DNA of 64,000 nt from Caballeronia jiangsuensis (GCA_000648925.1 JFHF01000033.1:1-64000); one strand, 5' to 3'. Positions 23,993 through 33,354 are shown, counted from the first letter of the stretch. Notes: generated by a model not told the origin, from the sequence alone. Program-made: numbers and translations.

Positions 23993-25123
23993 ATGAGATT
24001 TGGCCGAATCGCGGTATCGATCGCAATGTTGTTCAGTGTGTCTGCGTTCGCGCAAAGCAGCGTCACGTTGTATGGCGTGATGGACACGGGCGTCGAGTAC
24101 GTGTCGCACGCAAACGCCGCGGGCGATCATGTCGTGCGCATGCCGGGCATCACCGGCGAAGTGCCATCGCGCTGGGGGATGCGCGGCGTGGAAGACCTCG
24201 GGGCGGAGCTCAAGGCCGTATTCGTGCTCGAAAGCGGTTTCAACGTGCGCGCGGGCGATTCAGGGCAGGGCGGGCGGCTCTTCGGCAGGCAGGCGTTCGT
24301 CGGGCTGGAAGGTCCGTGGGGCGCGCTGTCGTTCGGGCGGCAATACACGATGACCTACTGGGCCATGCTCGACGCCGACATCCTCGGGCCGGACATCTAC
24401 GGCATTGGCGCGCTGGATGCGTTCATCCCGAATGGACGTAGCGACAACACCGTCGCCTATAAGGGCAAGTTCCACGGCGTCACGGTGGGCGCGTCGTACT
24501 CGTTCGGTCGCGACAGCGCGGGCACGGGCAACTCGCCGGGGCAGGGCACATGCTTCGGACCCGTGCCGGGCGATGCGAGCCAATGCCGCGAATGGAGCGC
24601 GATGCTGAAGTACGACAGCACGTACTTCGGCGTCGCCACCGCTTACGACGAGCAACATGGCGGCACGAACGCCGCAGCGAATTTCTTCGATGGCGTGGCG
24701 CCCTTTCCGATCGCATCGAGCGGCGACAAGGACGCGCGCCTTCAGGCGAACGGCTATGTGAACGTGATGGGCGTGAAGCTCGGCGGCGGCTGGGTCGGAC
24801 GTCGCGTGGAATCGGACGGGGCCGGTGGCAGCGTGCGTTCCAATCTCTTCTATCTCGGCGCGCAATACTACGTGACGCCGGCGCTCGCGCTCGATGGAGA
24901 AGGCTATCGCGTGATCGTCCAGCAACACGACACGCGCGCGACGATGGCAAGCCTGCGCGCCACCTATTTCCTGTCGAAACGAACGGCGGTCTACGGCAAC
25001 GTCGCGTACTTGTGGAACAGCGCGAAGGCGCGCTATTCGGTGAGCGCGGGCGGCGGCGGCACGACACCCGGCGCGGGCATGGGGCAACTGGGCGCGATCG
25101 TCGGGGTGAGGCACTCGTTCTGA
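23993..25123 (+). CDS. Gram-negative general porin (OmpC-like, Burkholderiales type)
   Basis: A 376-residue outer-membrane beta-barrel. The signal peptide MRFGRIAVSIAMLFSVSAFA is followed by the family hallmark QSSVTLYGVMDTGVEYV, RWGMRGVEDLGAELKAVFVL and FGRQAFVGLEGPWGALSFGR, and it ends with the usual Phe (VGVRHSF). Trimeric porins of this type pass small hydrophilic solutes. It converges on a second porin gene with a hairpin between them. A Cys pair (GTCFGPVPGDASQC) in an extracellular loop region is unusual for this family and could form a disulfide. Confidence 0.95.
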   Translation: MRFGRIAVSIAMLFSVSAFAQSSVTLYGVMDTGVEYVSHANAAGDHVVRMPGITGEVPSRWGMRGVEDLGAELKAVFVLESGFNVRAGDSGQGGRLFGRQAFVGLEGPWGALSFGRQYTMTYWAMLDADILGPDIYGIGALDAFIPNGRSDNTVAYKGKFHGVTVGASYSFGRDSAGTGNSPGQGTCFGPVPGDASQCREWSAMLKYDSTYFGVATAYDEQHGGTNAAANFFDGVAPFPIASSGDKDARLQANGYVNVMGVKLGGGWVGRRVESDGAGGSVRSNLFYLGAQYYVTPALALDGEGYRVIVQQHDTRATMASLRATYFLSKRTAVYGNVAYLWNSAKARYSVSAGGGGTTPGAGMGQLGAIVGVRHSF

Positions 25124-25173
25124 CTGGCGCATGTCAGGCAACGCCGGCGCGCCTGCGGTGCCTATCGAATGGA

Positions 25174-25210
25174 TGAAAAAAAGCGCGATGCCGATGCGGC
25201 ATCGCGCTTT
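25174..25210 (-). terminator. Rho-independent terminator after the second porin gene
   Basis: A perfect 14-bp stem (25180-25193 with 25197-25210) closed by a 3-nt loop. On the minus strand it is followed by a run of seven T, so it ends transcription of the minus-strand porin. On the plus strand the T-run is short, so it may also act weakly on the other porin. Confidence 0.88.
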
Positions 25211-25228
25211 CATCGAACGAGCCTTCGA

Positions 25229-26383
25229 TCAGAACTTGTGACGCAGACCGACGCGCGTCACGAGCTGCGTGTTCGCGCCCGCATTGCCGATGAACGACGA
25301 CGACGAGCCGATTTCCGCCTGCACCGGCACGCCGCGGTTGCTGCCCGACGCCTTCTGATACGCGCCGATCACATAGACATCGGTGCGCTTCGACAGCGCG
25401 TAATCCACCACGCCGTTGATCTGATGCCACTTGCCGTCGAAGTTGCCGCTCAGGTCCGAGAACGTATAGCCGACGCCCGCGCTCAATGCCGGCGTGAACG
25501 TGTACTTGCCGCCGATTTCATAGTTGTTCAGCGTCGACGATCCGGTCGTGATCTGATGGAACATCGTGTGCGTCCAGTTCGCCCAGATCACGGCGGCGGC
25601 GATCGAGTAACGCGCGCCGACGCCATAGGTTTCGAGGTCGTGCAGGCCGAGCGTGTTCACGTTGGCGATGCTCACGCTGAACGCCGGCGTCGCGGCATTC
25701 GGATAGCGCAGCTTGGTGTACGCCGCGCCGATGCCGAGCGGCCCTTGCGCGTAGTTCAAACCGAAGCTATACGCGCTCGACGAGCCTTGCACCGCGTTCG
25801 CGCCGGTGCCGATCGTGGGCGAGCCCGCGAAGTTCGTCGAGTTCGAGAAGCCGTACATCGCGCCGAACGTCAGGCCGTAGAAATTGGCGCTGCTGAACTT
25901 GACCGCGTTGTTGATGCGGCTCGACGTCAGCTGGTCCAGATCGTTGATGTGATACGCGTAGTTGCCGGCGGGCGTCTGGCTGCCCATCGTGTAGCTGCCG
26001 CCGAGATAATCGGTGGAGAACGAGTATTGACGACCGAACGTGAGCGAGCCGTATTCGTTCTTCGCGAGACCGACATACGCCTGACGGCCGAACAATGCGC
26101 CGCCCTGGCCGAGCGTGCCGTCGCCGCTGTTGAAGCCGCTTTCGAGCACGAAGATCGCCTTGAGACCGCCGCCCAGATCTTCCGTGCCGCGCAGGCCCCA
26201 GCGGCTGCCTTGCGCGACGCCGTCGCCGTATTTCACGACGCTGTCGTGGCCGCCGGGCACCGCGACCTTGTTCGCATACGTGATACCGGCGTCGATGATC
26301 CCGTACAGCGTGACGCTGCTTTGCGCGTGCGCCGCGATGCCGAACATGCCGAGTGCCGCGGCCGCTACGATGTGCTTCTTCAT
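25229..26383 (-). CDS. Gram-negative general porin (OmpC-like)
   Basis: A 384-residue porin with signal peptide MKKHIVAAAALGMFGIAAHA, the mature start QSSVTLYGIIDAGITYANKV, RWGLRGTEDLGGGLKAIFVL and FGRQAYVGLAKNEYGSLTFG, and terminal VGLRHKF. ATG 26383 is preceded on the minus strand by GGGAAAAGAAAA. It is close in pattern to but clearly different from the convergent porin, so the two are diverged paralogues rather than a recent duplicate. A strong terminator follows. Confidence 0.96.
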   Translation of the reverse strand: MKKHIVAAAALGMFGIAAHAQSSVTLYGIIDAGITYANKVAVPGGHDSVVKYGDGVAQGSRWGLRGTEDLGGGLKAIFVLESGFNSGDGTLGQGGALFGRQAYVGLAKNEYGSLTFGRQYSFSTDYLGGSYTMGSQTPAGNYAYHINDLDQLTSSRINNAVKFSSANFYGLTFGAMYGFSNSTNFAGSPTIGTGANAVQGSSSAYSFGLNYAQGPLGIGAAYTKLRYPNAATPAFSVSIANVNTLGLHDLETYGVGARYSIAAAVIWANWTHTMFHQITTGSSTLNNYEIGGKYTFTPALSAGVGYTFSDLSGNFDGKWHQINGVVDYALSKRTDVYVIGAYQKASGSNRGVPVQAEIGSSSSFIGNAGANTQLVTRVGLRHKF

Positions 26384-26773
26384 TTTTCTTTTCCCAGGTG
26401 TTGTCCGCGTGACGCGGATGCCGCTCGACGCGGCCCGATCGAGGGACGGCGCAGCGCTTTCAAAAGCGCGAACGCGGCCATCCCGGCTTCGCGAGTAATC
26501 GCGCGAAGGTCGAGTCGTGCGTGATGTCATTGAAGCCACTTCTTGCGAGAGAAGTGGCAAGAGGTCCCACCGCGATGAAGCTGCAGAACGCCGCTTCACG
26601 TTATAGCGATGGGAATATAGCGCGTCGTCAGGGATTGGTAAATTTGCGTTACGTTATTTGTAGCATTTCTCCCACATTACGGTCACACGTCGCGCAACTA
26701 ACTGTCAATCGTCGCCGCGTACTTTGATCGGGCGCGGTCATTGCATATAAAGAAAAAACGCAAAGGAGATGCC
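26384..26773. other. Divergent promoter region of porin and unknown gene
   Basis: A 390-bp gap. The segment from about 26600 to 26700 is AT-rich (with GGTAAATTTGCGTTACGTTA and TTTGTAGCATTT), as expected for a highly expressed porin promoter with a long leader. The right gene has the ribosome site AAAGGAGAT at 26762-26770. I see no additional gene. Confidence 0.55.
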
Positions 26774-27391
26774 ATGCCGGAGAACCGCCATCCAGACGCT
26801 TGCAGAATCGGCGTCGCTTTCATCGAAGCGCAACTGACGACGCTCCATGCCTATGCGAGCCTGCTATCCGACTGGATCGAGCGTGGCGCGGCGCCGCCCG
26901 ACTTCGCGAAAGCGCAGCCCTTACTCGCGCGCAAGCATTCACGTCCTGAAGCGCATACGCATAGCGAAGACGGCACGCCGATGAAAAGCTCGCCGCCGGA
27001 CAACGTGCCGTCGTGGCCGTCGTTCGACACTGCCGAGAAGCGCATCGCTTTCGCGCTGACCGTGCCGTGCACGAATGCGATTCTCGCGGTCGCCGAATAC
27101 TTCGATATTCACCGGCTTTCCGCATCGCGCGCGCCGGAAGTGCAATTCCTCATGCGTCTGCGCGATGCCGTCGTGAACGGCAACACGTTCAGCCTCGCCG
27201 CCGACGAATACAGGCCGCACGCCGCGTATGCCGGCCTGATCGTCGATCACACGCTGGACGGCACGCTGCTCTTCAGCGATGGCGTCGAGCCCGGCTTTAT
27301 CGAATTCGGCGATACGGTCGGCTTGCTTCGGTATCTCGAGAAGCTATTGAAGAGCATGCAATCGGCGATCAGCGCGGGCGATGCCGGATAA
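26774..27391 (+). CDS. Hypothetical protein, unknown family
   Basis: A 205-residue soluble protein with no signal peptide or membrane span. The N-terminal third (FIEAQLTTLHAYASLLSDWI) looks like an amphipathic helix, the middle is polar, and the C-terminal half (EYFDIHRLSASRAPEVQFLM through LIVDHTLDGTLLFSDGVEPG) looks like a folded alpha/beta domain. ATG 26774 follows a near-perfect AAAGGAGAT. It converges with the GlxA regulator across 23 bp. I do not recognise it; base composition matches the neighbours. Confidence 0.75.
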   Translation: MPENRHPDACRIGVAFIEAQLTTLHAYASLLSDWIERGAAPPDFAKAQPLLARKHSRPEAHTHSEDGTPMKSSPPDNVPSWPSFDTAEKRIAFALTVPCTNAILAVAEYFDIHRLSASRAPEVQFLMRLRDAVVNGNTFSLAADEYRPHAAYAGLIVDHTLDGTLLFSDGVEPGFIEFGDTVGLLRYLEKLLKSMQSAISAGDAG

Positions 27392-27414
27392 CCTCGCGAT
27401 TACTTTCATCGCGT

Positions 27415-28437
27415 CTAGCTCGCGGCGCGTTCTTGTCCAGGCGTCTTTGCAAAGCATTGCTTGTAGCAGCGCCCGAGATGCGACGCGCTCGCGAAGCCGC
27501 ACTGCATCGCGACATCGAGTAAGGAAAGCGACGATTCGCGGATCAGCTTTTGCGCGGCCTTGAGCCGAAGCTCCAGATAAAACTGCGACGGCCGCACGTT
27601 GAAGTGCTTGATCCACATGCGCTCAAAGGTGCGCGGCGAGATGCCGGCGAGCGATGCGATCGTCTTCATCGGAATGGGGCGCTCGATGTTCTGCTCCATC
27701 AGCGTGACCGCATGCACGATGCGGCGATCTTCCACGCCGTAGCGCCATTGAATCGCCATCTTCTGGCTTTCCTGCGCGGTGCGCATGCGCGTGTGAATGA
27801 ACTGATCGGCGACTGCCGCCGCGAGCTGATGCCCATGCTGACGCGCGATCAGATCGAGCATCATGTCGATGGCGGCGGTCCCGCCGCTGCATGTCATGCG
27901 ATCGCCTTCGATGCAATAGAGATCGCGGCTCACGTCGAGCGTCGGGAATTCGTCGGCGAGTTCCTTCAGTGCTTCCCAGTGAATCGTGCAACGGCGCTTG
28001 TCGAGCAATCCCGCGCGCGCGAGGATCATCGTGCCGAGACTGATGCCGCCGAGCGTCGATCCCTTCGCGGCATAGCGTCGCAAAAAATCGAAGACCTGTG
28101 CATTGCGATAGTTCGACACGCCGATACTCGCGACGACGAACACATGACTCAATTCCGGCGACGACGTGATCGCGAAGTCGGGCAACAGCGCGAAGCCCGA
28201 GCTCGAAGAGACCGGCTCGCCGTCCGCGCTGATCAGATGCCAGCTATAGAGCGCCTTGCCGCTCACGCGATTGGCCGCGCGCAATGGCTCGGTGACGGAG
28301 CTGAGCGCCATCATCGAGAAGTGCGGCACGAGAAAGAAGCCCATGCGCTGGGTTTTCGTCTCTCCATCGGCGATGGACGCAGGCGCGCGCACGGCCCTGA
28401 TCGAGCGTGTGGTCGGCGGAATGTCGTTCGCGTTCAT
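27415..28437 (-). CDS. GlxA-family transcriptional regulator (DJ-1/PfpI plus AraC HTH)
   Basis: A 340-residue protein. The N-terminal DJ-1/PfpI-like domain (about residues 30-195) includes GFFLVPHFSMMALSSVTEPL and GGTAAIDMMLDLIARQHG; the C-terminal AraC double HTH (about 235-330) includes IASLAGISPRTFERMWIKHF and DVAMQCGFASASHLGRCYK. This architecture is shared with CdhR, GbdR and ArgR-type activators of carnitine, glycine betaine and amino-acid catabolism in Pseudomonas. It is the last gene of a ten-gene minus-strand operon and probably its activator. The conserved DJ-1 Cys region reads VVASIGVSNY, without Cys, as usual for regulators. Confidence 0.93.
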   Translation of the reverse strand: MNANDIPPTTRSIRAVRAPASIADGETKTQRMGFFLVPHFSMMALSSVTEPLRAANRVSGKALYSWHLISADGEPVSSSSGFALLPDFAITSSPELSHVFVVASIGVSNYRNAQVFDFLRRYAAKGSTLGGISLGTMILARAGLLDKRRCTIHWEALKELADEFPTLDVSRDLYCIEGDRMTCSGGTAAIDMMLDLIARQHGHQLAAAVADQFIHTRMRTAQESQKMAIQWRYGVEDRRIVHAVTLMEQNIERPIPMKTIASLAGISPRTFERMWIKHFNVRPSQFYLELRLKAAQKLIRESSLSLLDVAMQCGFASASHLGRCYKQCFAKTPGQERAAS

Positions 28438-28440
28438 GCG

Positions 28441-29772
28441 CTAGACGCGAATCGATCCGAGCACGAGATCGAGCAGGGGCGTCACGTCGTGCGAGTCGAG
28501 CGCATCGACGGTGCGTTCCAGTTCGCGCGCCATGTTCGCGCCGCATGCGGGCTCGGCGAACGCGCGGAACTTGGCGCGGATCGCGTGCGCGTCGAGCGGC
28601 AAGTCGGGATCGCCCAGCGCTTGCGTCGCACCGGAATCGAAACGCCTGCCATCGAATAGTTCGATGCTCACTTCGGCGAAGCGCTCGCCCGGAAAACGCG
28701 ACGTGTACTCCGCGCCTTCCTCGACTCGAATGAGATGGCTCAGGCGAAGGACTTGCCGATCGCGAAGGGCATCGCCGTGAAGCGCGTCGAAGCGCACCGC
28801 GCCGTGTTTCAACGCGACCGCGACGGGAAAGAGCAGACTGTACTGCGCCTCTTCAGTCGATGCCGGTGCGGCGTGCGCGAGTCGCGTCGCGTGATGGAAC
28901 GTGCGCACGTTCACCGCGCGAATCTGCTCGCTCGTGAAGCCGTGCGCCGACTTGAGCGCGAGCGCCGCATCGATAGCGGGATGCGCCCATCGGCAGACGG
29001 GTTGCGGTTTGAAATATTGCTCCATGATGCGCCAGCGTTCGCCCAGATCGCTCCAGATACCGCGGGTTTCGTCCTGCTCGATGGTGATCGCCGGCGCGCC
29101 GGTGAAGCCGCGTTGCGCGAGAAAGGCGGCGGAGAGGCCCGCCATGCAGCCCCAGCCGGAACCGTCCTTCACCATCGTCGGGTGATCGATGCAGCGCATC
29201 ATCTGACTGCGCGGACCGTGATACTCCGCGATGCCGAGCGCCTCGCGCGTTTGCCGCATGTCGAGCGGCAGCACGCGCGCGGCGAGCGCCGCCGCAGCCA
29301 GGGCATTCCATGCACCCGACGTATGATAATCGCAGGCGCTCGCGTGCAACGCAATGCCCGCGCGCGTGCCGAGCTCATAGCCGAGCACGACGCATGCGAG
29401 AAACTCGCGGCCGCTCATGCCGGGGCGCATGTCGGCGAGCGCGAGCAGCGCGGGCAGCACCGTTACGCCGACATGGCCTTTCGTCTGCGCGTGGCCGTCG
29501 TGGCCGTCGCAGCTATCGATGGTCATCGCGCCCGCGAGGCCCGCGCCGATCGGGCTGGCGGCGCGGCCATCGAACAACATGCGCGAGCGCAGCGCGCCGG
29601 GCGCGAAGAACTCGAAGGCGTGATCGCTCGCGATGCGCGACAACTCGGTCTTTCGTCCGGCAAGCGCGACGCCGAGCAAATCGAGCACGCAGAGTTTTGC
29701 CTGTTCGATGACCCGTTCAGGCAAGACATCGAACGTCAGTTCATGAATGAACGCGATGGCGGATGTGCCCAT
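28441..29772 (-). CDS. MmgE/PrpD-family protein
   Basis: A 443-residue member of the MmgE/PrpD family, which includes 2-methylcitrate dehydratase and cis-aconitate decarboxylase. Typical segments are CVLDLLGVALAGRKTELSR, DSCDGHDGHAQTKGHVGVTV (family His/Asp region), DYHTSGAWNALAAAALAARV and KDGSGWGCMAGLSAAFLAQ. No methylcitrate synthase or PrpB gene is near, so a propionate role is unlikely. It lies between the regulator (3-bp gap) and the enoyl-CoA hydratase (3-bp gap). It may dehydrate or isomerise an acid in this operon's pathway; the substrate is unknown. Confidence 0.92.
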   Translation of the reverse strand: MGTSAIAFIHELTFDVLPERVIEQAKLCVLDLLGVALAGRKTELSRIASDHAFEFFAPGALRSRMLFDGRAASPIGAGLAGAMTIDSCDGHDGHAQTKGHVGVTVLPALLALADMRPGMSGREFLACVVLGYELGTRAGIALHASACDYHTSGAWNALAAAALAARVLPLDMRQTREALGIAEYHGPRSQMMRCIDHPTMVKDGSGWGCMAGLSAAFLAQRGFTGAPAITIEQDETRGIWSDLGERWRIMEQYFKPQPVCRWAHPAIDAALALKSAHGFTSEQIRAVNVRTFHHATRLAHAAPASTEEAQYSLLFPVAVALKHGAVRFDALHGDALRDRQVLRLSHLIRVEEGAEYTSRFPGERFAEVSIELFDGRRFDSGATQALGDPDLPLDAHAIRAKFRAFAEPACGANMARELERTVDALDSHDVTPLLDLVLGSIRV

Positions 29773-29775
29773 CCA

Positions 29776-30576
29776 TCAGTCTCCGGTATAGGAGGGCGCG
29801 CGGCGCTCGAACGTGGCGGCGATCGCCTCGCGATGATCCGCCGTGCGATGCGCGATGCCCTGAAACGCCGCCGACATTTCCAGCAGGCTCGGCAGGTCCA
29901 TGCGTTGACCTTCGCGCACGAGGCGCTTCGACATGCGCAGGATATCGGGCGGATTGCTCGCGATCTCGCGTGCGAGCGTGAGCGCGGTTTCCATCAGTTC
30001 CGCATCGGGCACGACGCGCGACACGAGTCCCCATGCCTCGGCGCATTTCGCGTCGATGGCCTTGCCGGTGAAGATCATTTCGTTGGCGCGCGACAGTCCG
30101 ACCGCACGCGGCAGCAGCCACGCGCCGCCATCGCCGGGAATGATGCCGACCTTCGCGAAGCTTTCGGCGAACAGCGCGCTTTCGCCCGCGATGCGGATAT
30201 CGCACATCAGCGCGAGATCGCAGCCCGCGCCGTGCGCGGGACCGTTGACGGCGGCGATGCACGGCACGTCGAGTTCATGAAACGCACGCGGAATGCGCTG
30301 AATGCCGCGCCGATAGTTCTCGCGAATATGCGCCGACGTTCCCGAAAACGTGCCGACTTCATCGCGCATATGCTTGATGTTGCCGCCCGACGAGAATGCC
30401 GGACCCGAACCCGTCAGCACGATAGCGCGCACGGACATGTCGCCTTGCGCGCGCTCCAGACACGCGATGATCGCATCGACAACTTCTTGTTCGGTAATGG
30501 CGTTGCGCGTTTCGGGGCGGTTCAGCGTCATCGTGACGACGTGGCCGTCCTGTTCGTACAGTACGGGTTCGCTCAT
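29776..30576 (-). CDS. Enoyl-CoA hydratase/isomerase (crotonase family)
   Basis: A 266-residue crotonase. The oxyanion-hole segments are SSGGNIKHMRDE and NGPAHGAGCDLALMCDIRIA, followed by GIIPGDGGAWLLPRAVGLSR. One of the two usual catalytic Glu positions (the one before GIIPG) is Phe, while the second is retained in SRANEMIFTG; this is common among specialised crotonases. It overlaps the CoA-ligase gene by 4 bp. Within the operon it would hydrate the enoyl-CoA made by the acyl-CoA dehydrogenase, in the manner of CaiD in carnitine metabolism. Confidence 0.93.
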   Translation of the reverse strand: MSEPVLYEQDGHVVTMTLNRPETRNAITEQEVVDAIIACLERAQGDMSVRAIVLTGSGPAFSSGGNIKHMRDEVGTFSGTSAHIRENYRRGIQRIPRAFHELDVPCIAAVNGPAHGAGCDLALMCDIRIAGESALFAESFAKVGIIPGDGGAWLLPRAVGLSRANEMIFTGKAIDAKCAEAWGLVSRVVPDAELMETALTLAREIASNPPDILRMSKRLVREGQRMDLPSLLEMSAAFQGIAHRTADHREAIAATFERRAPSYTGD

Positions 30577-32147
30577 TGCGAGGCTCCTGAAAGCATGCTT
30601 TGATAAACGGGTCCGGCGAGTTCGTGACGCAGCACCTTGCCGCTCGGATTCAGCGGCAGCTTATCGACGAAGAAGACCTTCTTGGGCCGCTTGTAGGGCG
30701 CGAGATCGTCGCCGGTTTTGCAGAACGCGACGACATCGTCTTCGGTCAGCGTCGATACGCTGCGCACGATAAAGGCGGTCACCGCTTGCCCCCACTTTTC
30801 GTCGGGCACGCCGATCACCGCGGCTTCCTGCACGCCGGGGCAGTGATACAGCACTTCCTCGATCTCGCGCGGATAAATGTTCTCGCCACCCGACACGATC
30901 ATGTCGTCGGCGCGGCCCTGAAAGTGAAAGTAACCGGCTTCGTCGATGCTGAAGAGATCGCCCGTATAGAGCCAGCCCGACTTGAATTTCTTGTCGGTTT
31001 CGACCGGGTTGTTCCAGTAGCCCGACGCGAGCTGCGGTCCCTTGACGATCAACTGGCCGACTTCGCCCGCCGCGACGGTTTCGCTCGGCGTCACGACGCG
31101 CTCCGGATCATTGCGGATCACGCGACAGGTGCTGATGAGCGTGGGCTTGCCGCACGAGCCGAGGTAAGTGAGCGCATCGCGCGGATGCAGCAGCAGCGTG
31201 AGGCTTGCTTCGGTCATGCCATAGCCGTTGAAGATGCTCGGGCAGAACTCGTCGATCACGCGCCGCATCGTTTTCGCGGGGATGGCCGCGCCGCCGGTCG
31301 TGATCATGCGCAGGCTGTGCGTATCGATCGATGCGAAGTCCGGATGAAACAGCATGTCCTGTATCTGTGTCGGCACGGCGAAGAGCGTCGTGATGCCGTA
31401 ATGCGCGATGGCTTGCAGCGTCGCGAGCGGCTCGTAACGCGGCAGGATCACGTTATGCGCGCCGACCATCAGATGCGGCACGAAATACGCCTGCATGCCG
31501 CCGACGTGATAGAGCGGCGCGATATGCAAGGCCGAATCCGTGCTCGTGAGGCTGTACTCCATCACGCAGTTCGTCGCGATGGAAACGTCGTTGCCGTGCG
31601 TGTGGATCGCGCCCTTCGGACGCCCCGTGGTGCCGGACGTGTAGACGAGCGCGGAGATATCATCGGGCTTGAGGCGCGGCAGCGGCGCATCGAATTGCTC
31701 CACGCGCGCGATCAACGCTTCGAACGCGTGATGATGCGCGGGCATGTCGGCGCCATTATTCACGCAGACATAGGTGCGCAGATCCGGCAGCGACTGCTCG
31801 ATCTTCGCGACGGTCGGCAACATCGAGTCGTCATAGATCAAAGCCCGCGCGCCCGCGTCGCGCAGAATGAACGCGGCTTCGTTGGCGGAGAGACGGAAGT
31901 TCATCGGCACCGCGATTGCGCCGAGCAACTGGCACGCCATGTATGCGGTCGGCGTCGCGTCGGAGGTCTTTTGCAGGATCGCGACGCGGTCCATCTGGCG
32001 CACGCCCAGATCGAAGAGCGCCTGCGCGAGACGGCGCACGCGCGCGTTCCATTGCGCATACGTGAGTGAAACGGCGCCGCAGGTCAGCGCGGGACGGTCC
32101 GGATATTTGGCGACCGTGTTTTCGAAAAGCGACGTGATCGTGAGCAT
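30573..32147 (-). CDS. AMP-dependent acyl-CoA ligase
   Basis: A 524-residue ANL-family ligase. The P-loop is YTSGTTGRPKGAIHTHGND; the motor domain hinge is GDLFSIDEAGYFHFQGRADD with IVSGGENIYPREIEEVL; the catalytic Lys is in PLNPSGKVLRHE. Family members form acyl-adenylates, then CoA thioesters. Length and motifs fit medium/long-chain ligases and CaiC-type carnitine/betaine-CoA ligases. It overlaps the enoyl-CoA hydratase by 4 bp and follows the acyl-CoA dehydrogenase by 15 bp. The ABC importer in the same operon suggests a quaternary-amine carboxylate as substrate. Confidence 0.94.
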   Translation of the reverse strand: MLTITSLFENTVAKYPDRPALTCGAVSLTYAQWNARVRRLAQALFDLGVRQMDRVAILQKTSDATPTAYMACQLLGAIAVPMNFRLSANEAAFILRDAGARALIYDDSMLPTVAKIEQSLPDLRTYVCVNNGADMPAHHHAFEALIARVEQFDAPLPRLKPDDISALVYTSGTTGRPKGAIHTHGNDVSIATNCVMEYSLTSTDSALHIAPLYHVGGMQAYFVPHLMVGAHNVILPRYEPLATLQAIAHYGITTLFAVPTQIQDMLFHPDFASIDTHSLRMITTGGAAIPAKTMRRVIDEFCPSIFNGYGMTEASLTLLLHPRDALTYLGSCGKPTLISTCRVIRNDPERVVTPSETVAAGEVGQLIVKGPQLASGYWNNPVETDKKFKSGWLYTGDLFSIDEAGYFHFQGRADDMIVSGGENIYPREIEEVLYHCPGVQEAAVIGVPDEKWGQAVTAFIVRSVSTLTEDDVVAFCKTGDDLAPYKRPKKVFFVDKLPLNPSGKVLRHELAGPVYQSMLSGASQ

Positions 32148-32162
32148 GATGCGTGTTGCTCT

Positions 32163-33335
32163 CTAGAGAGTGATCCGGATGTCGGGAAGATCGCGACCCG
32201 CGATCAGATACTTGGCGACTTCTGACGTACCGCCGACGATGGTGAGCGCCCGCGCATCGCGATAGAGCTGCTCGGCGCGGCCGTATTCCTTCGTGAGGCC
32301 GTCGCCGCCGAGAATCTGCACGGTTTCGTCGGCGCAATAGTTCGCGGTTTCGGTCGCGACGAGCTTGGCCATCGCGGCTTCCTTCATCAGCGCCTTGCCG
32401 TCGGCGCCCGCGTCGTACATCTTGGTCGCGCGATAGGTGATGAGTTCCGATGCGTCGATGCGCCAGCTCATCTGCGCGATCTTGTCCCAGATGAGTTGCT
32501 TGCAGCCGAGCGCCTGACCGAACGATTTGCGCGTCTGCGCGTGCGCCGTCGCGATATCGAATGCGCTGCGTGCGACGCCGAGACCCGAGCCACCAAGAAT
32601 CGCGCGCTCGAAGTTGAACATGCCGCGCATGATGCGAAAGCCGCCGCCTTTGTCGCCAAGCAGATGATCGGCGGGCACGCGGCAATTCTCGAACTTCACC
32701 TCGCCGACGATGCAGCCGCGCCGCCCCATGAACGTATAGTTGCGAGGGAAGCTGATTCCCTTCGCGTTCTTCGGCACCGCGACCGCGGTCATGCCGTCGC
32801 CGGTCAGGCCATAGACGATATAGACGTCCGCGACGGATGCATTCGAGATGTAGCGCTTGAAGCCATTGATGACCCACTCGTCGCGCGCTTCATCGAACTC
32901 GATGCGCGTCTCCATGCCCGCCGAATCGCTGCCGACGTTCGGTTCGGTCACACAGATTGCGCCGATGGCCGTGCCTTCGAGTATCGGCGTGAGATAGGTA
33001 TCGCGCAGACGCTCGCTCGCATGACGATGCAGCGGATACGCGCATGACAACGCAGTCGCGATAGTCGTCTCGAACGCGTAGTTGATGTACGACGCTTCTT
33101 CGGAAAGGATCGTCGCGTGCGTGAGGCCGGGGTGTTCGAGCTTGCCTTTGTACAGGTCGGGGAACATCAGCTTCAGATAGCCCGCCGCGCCGAGGGCGCG
33201 GACTACGTGCCTGACCGCATCCCAGCTCTGACGGTCTTCGATATCTGCTGCGCGCGGCGCAAGCTCGCGTTGCAGGAAGTCGCGGACTTCGGCGCGAAAG
33301 GCCCGGTCCGCATCGTCTAAAAGAAAATCGCGCAT
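32163..33335 (-). CDS. Acyl-CoA dehydrogenase
   Basis: A 390-residue FAD-dependent dehydrogenase with signature ICVTEPNVGSDSAGMETRIE, the FAD/tetramer region QTRKSFGQALGCKQLIWDKI and ETVQILGGDGLTKEYGRAEQ. At the usual short/medium-chain base position it reads IVGGTSEV, so the base is probably elsewhere, as in isovaleryl-CoA dehydrogenase. ATG 33335 is used; the frame stays open 12 codons upstream without a better start. By context it makes an enoyl-CoA from the ligase product, as gamma-butyrobetainyl-CoA dehydrogenases or CaiA do. Confidence 0.93.
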   Translation of the reverse strand: MRDFLLDDADRAFRAEVRDFLQRELAPRAADIEDRQSWDAVRHVVRALGAAGYLKLMFPDLYKGKLEHPGLTHATILSEEASYINYAFETTIATALSCAYPLHRHASERLRDTYLTPILEGTAIGAICVTEPNVGSDSAGMETRIEFDEARDEWVINGFKRYISNASVADVYIVYGLTGDGMTAVAVPKNAKGISFPRNYTFMGRRGCIVGEVKFENCRVPADHLLGDKGGGFRIMRGMFNFERAILGGSGLGVARSAFDIATAHAQTRKSFGQALGCKQLIWDKIAQMSWRIDASELITYRATKMYDAGADGKALMKEAAMAKLVATETANYCADETVQILGGDGLTKEYGRAEQLYRDARALTIVGGTSEVAKYLIAGRDLPDIRITL

Positions 33336-33354
33336 GATCGTGGTGTAGGTTCGT

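Noticed and set aside
28735..30603. Plus-strand open frame of about 622 codons
   Set aside because: Antisense to MmgE/PrpD and crotonase genes that are clearly real.
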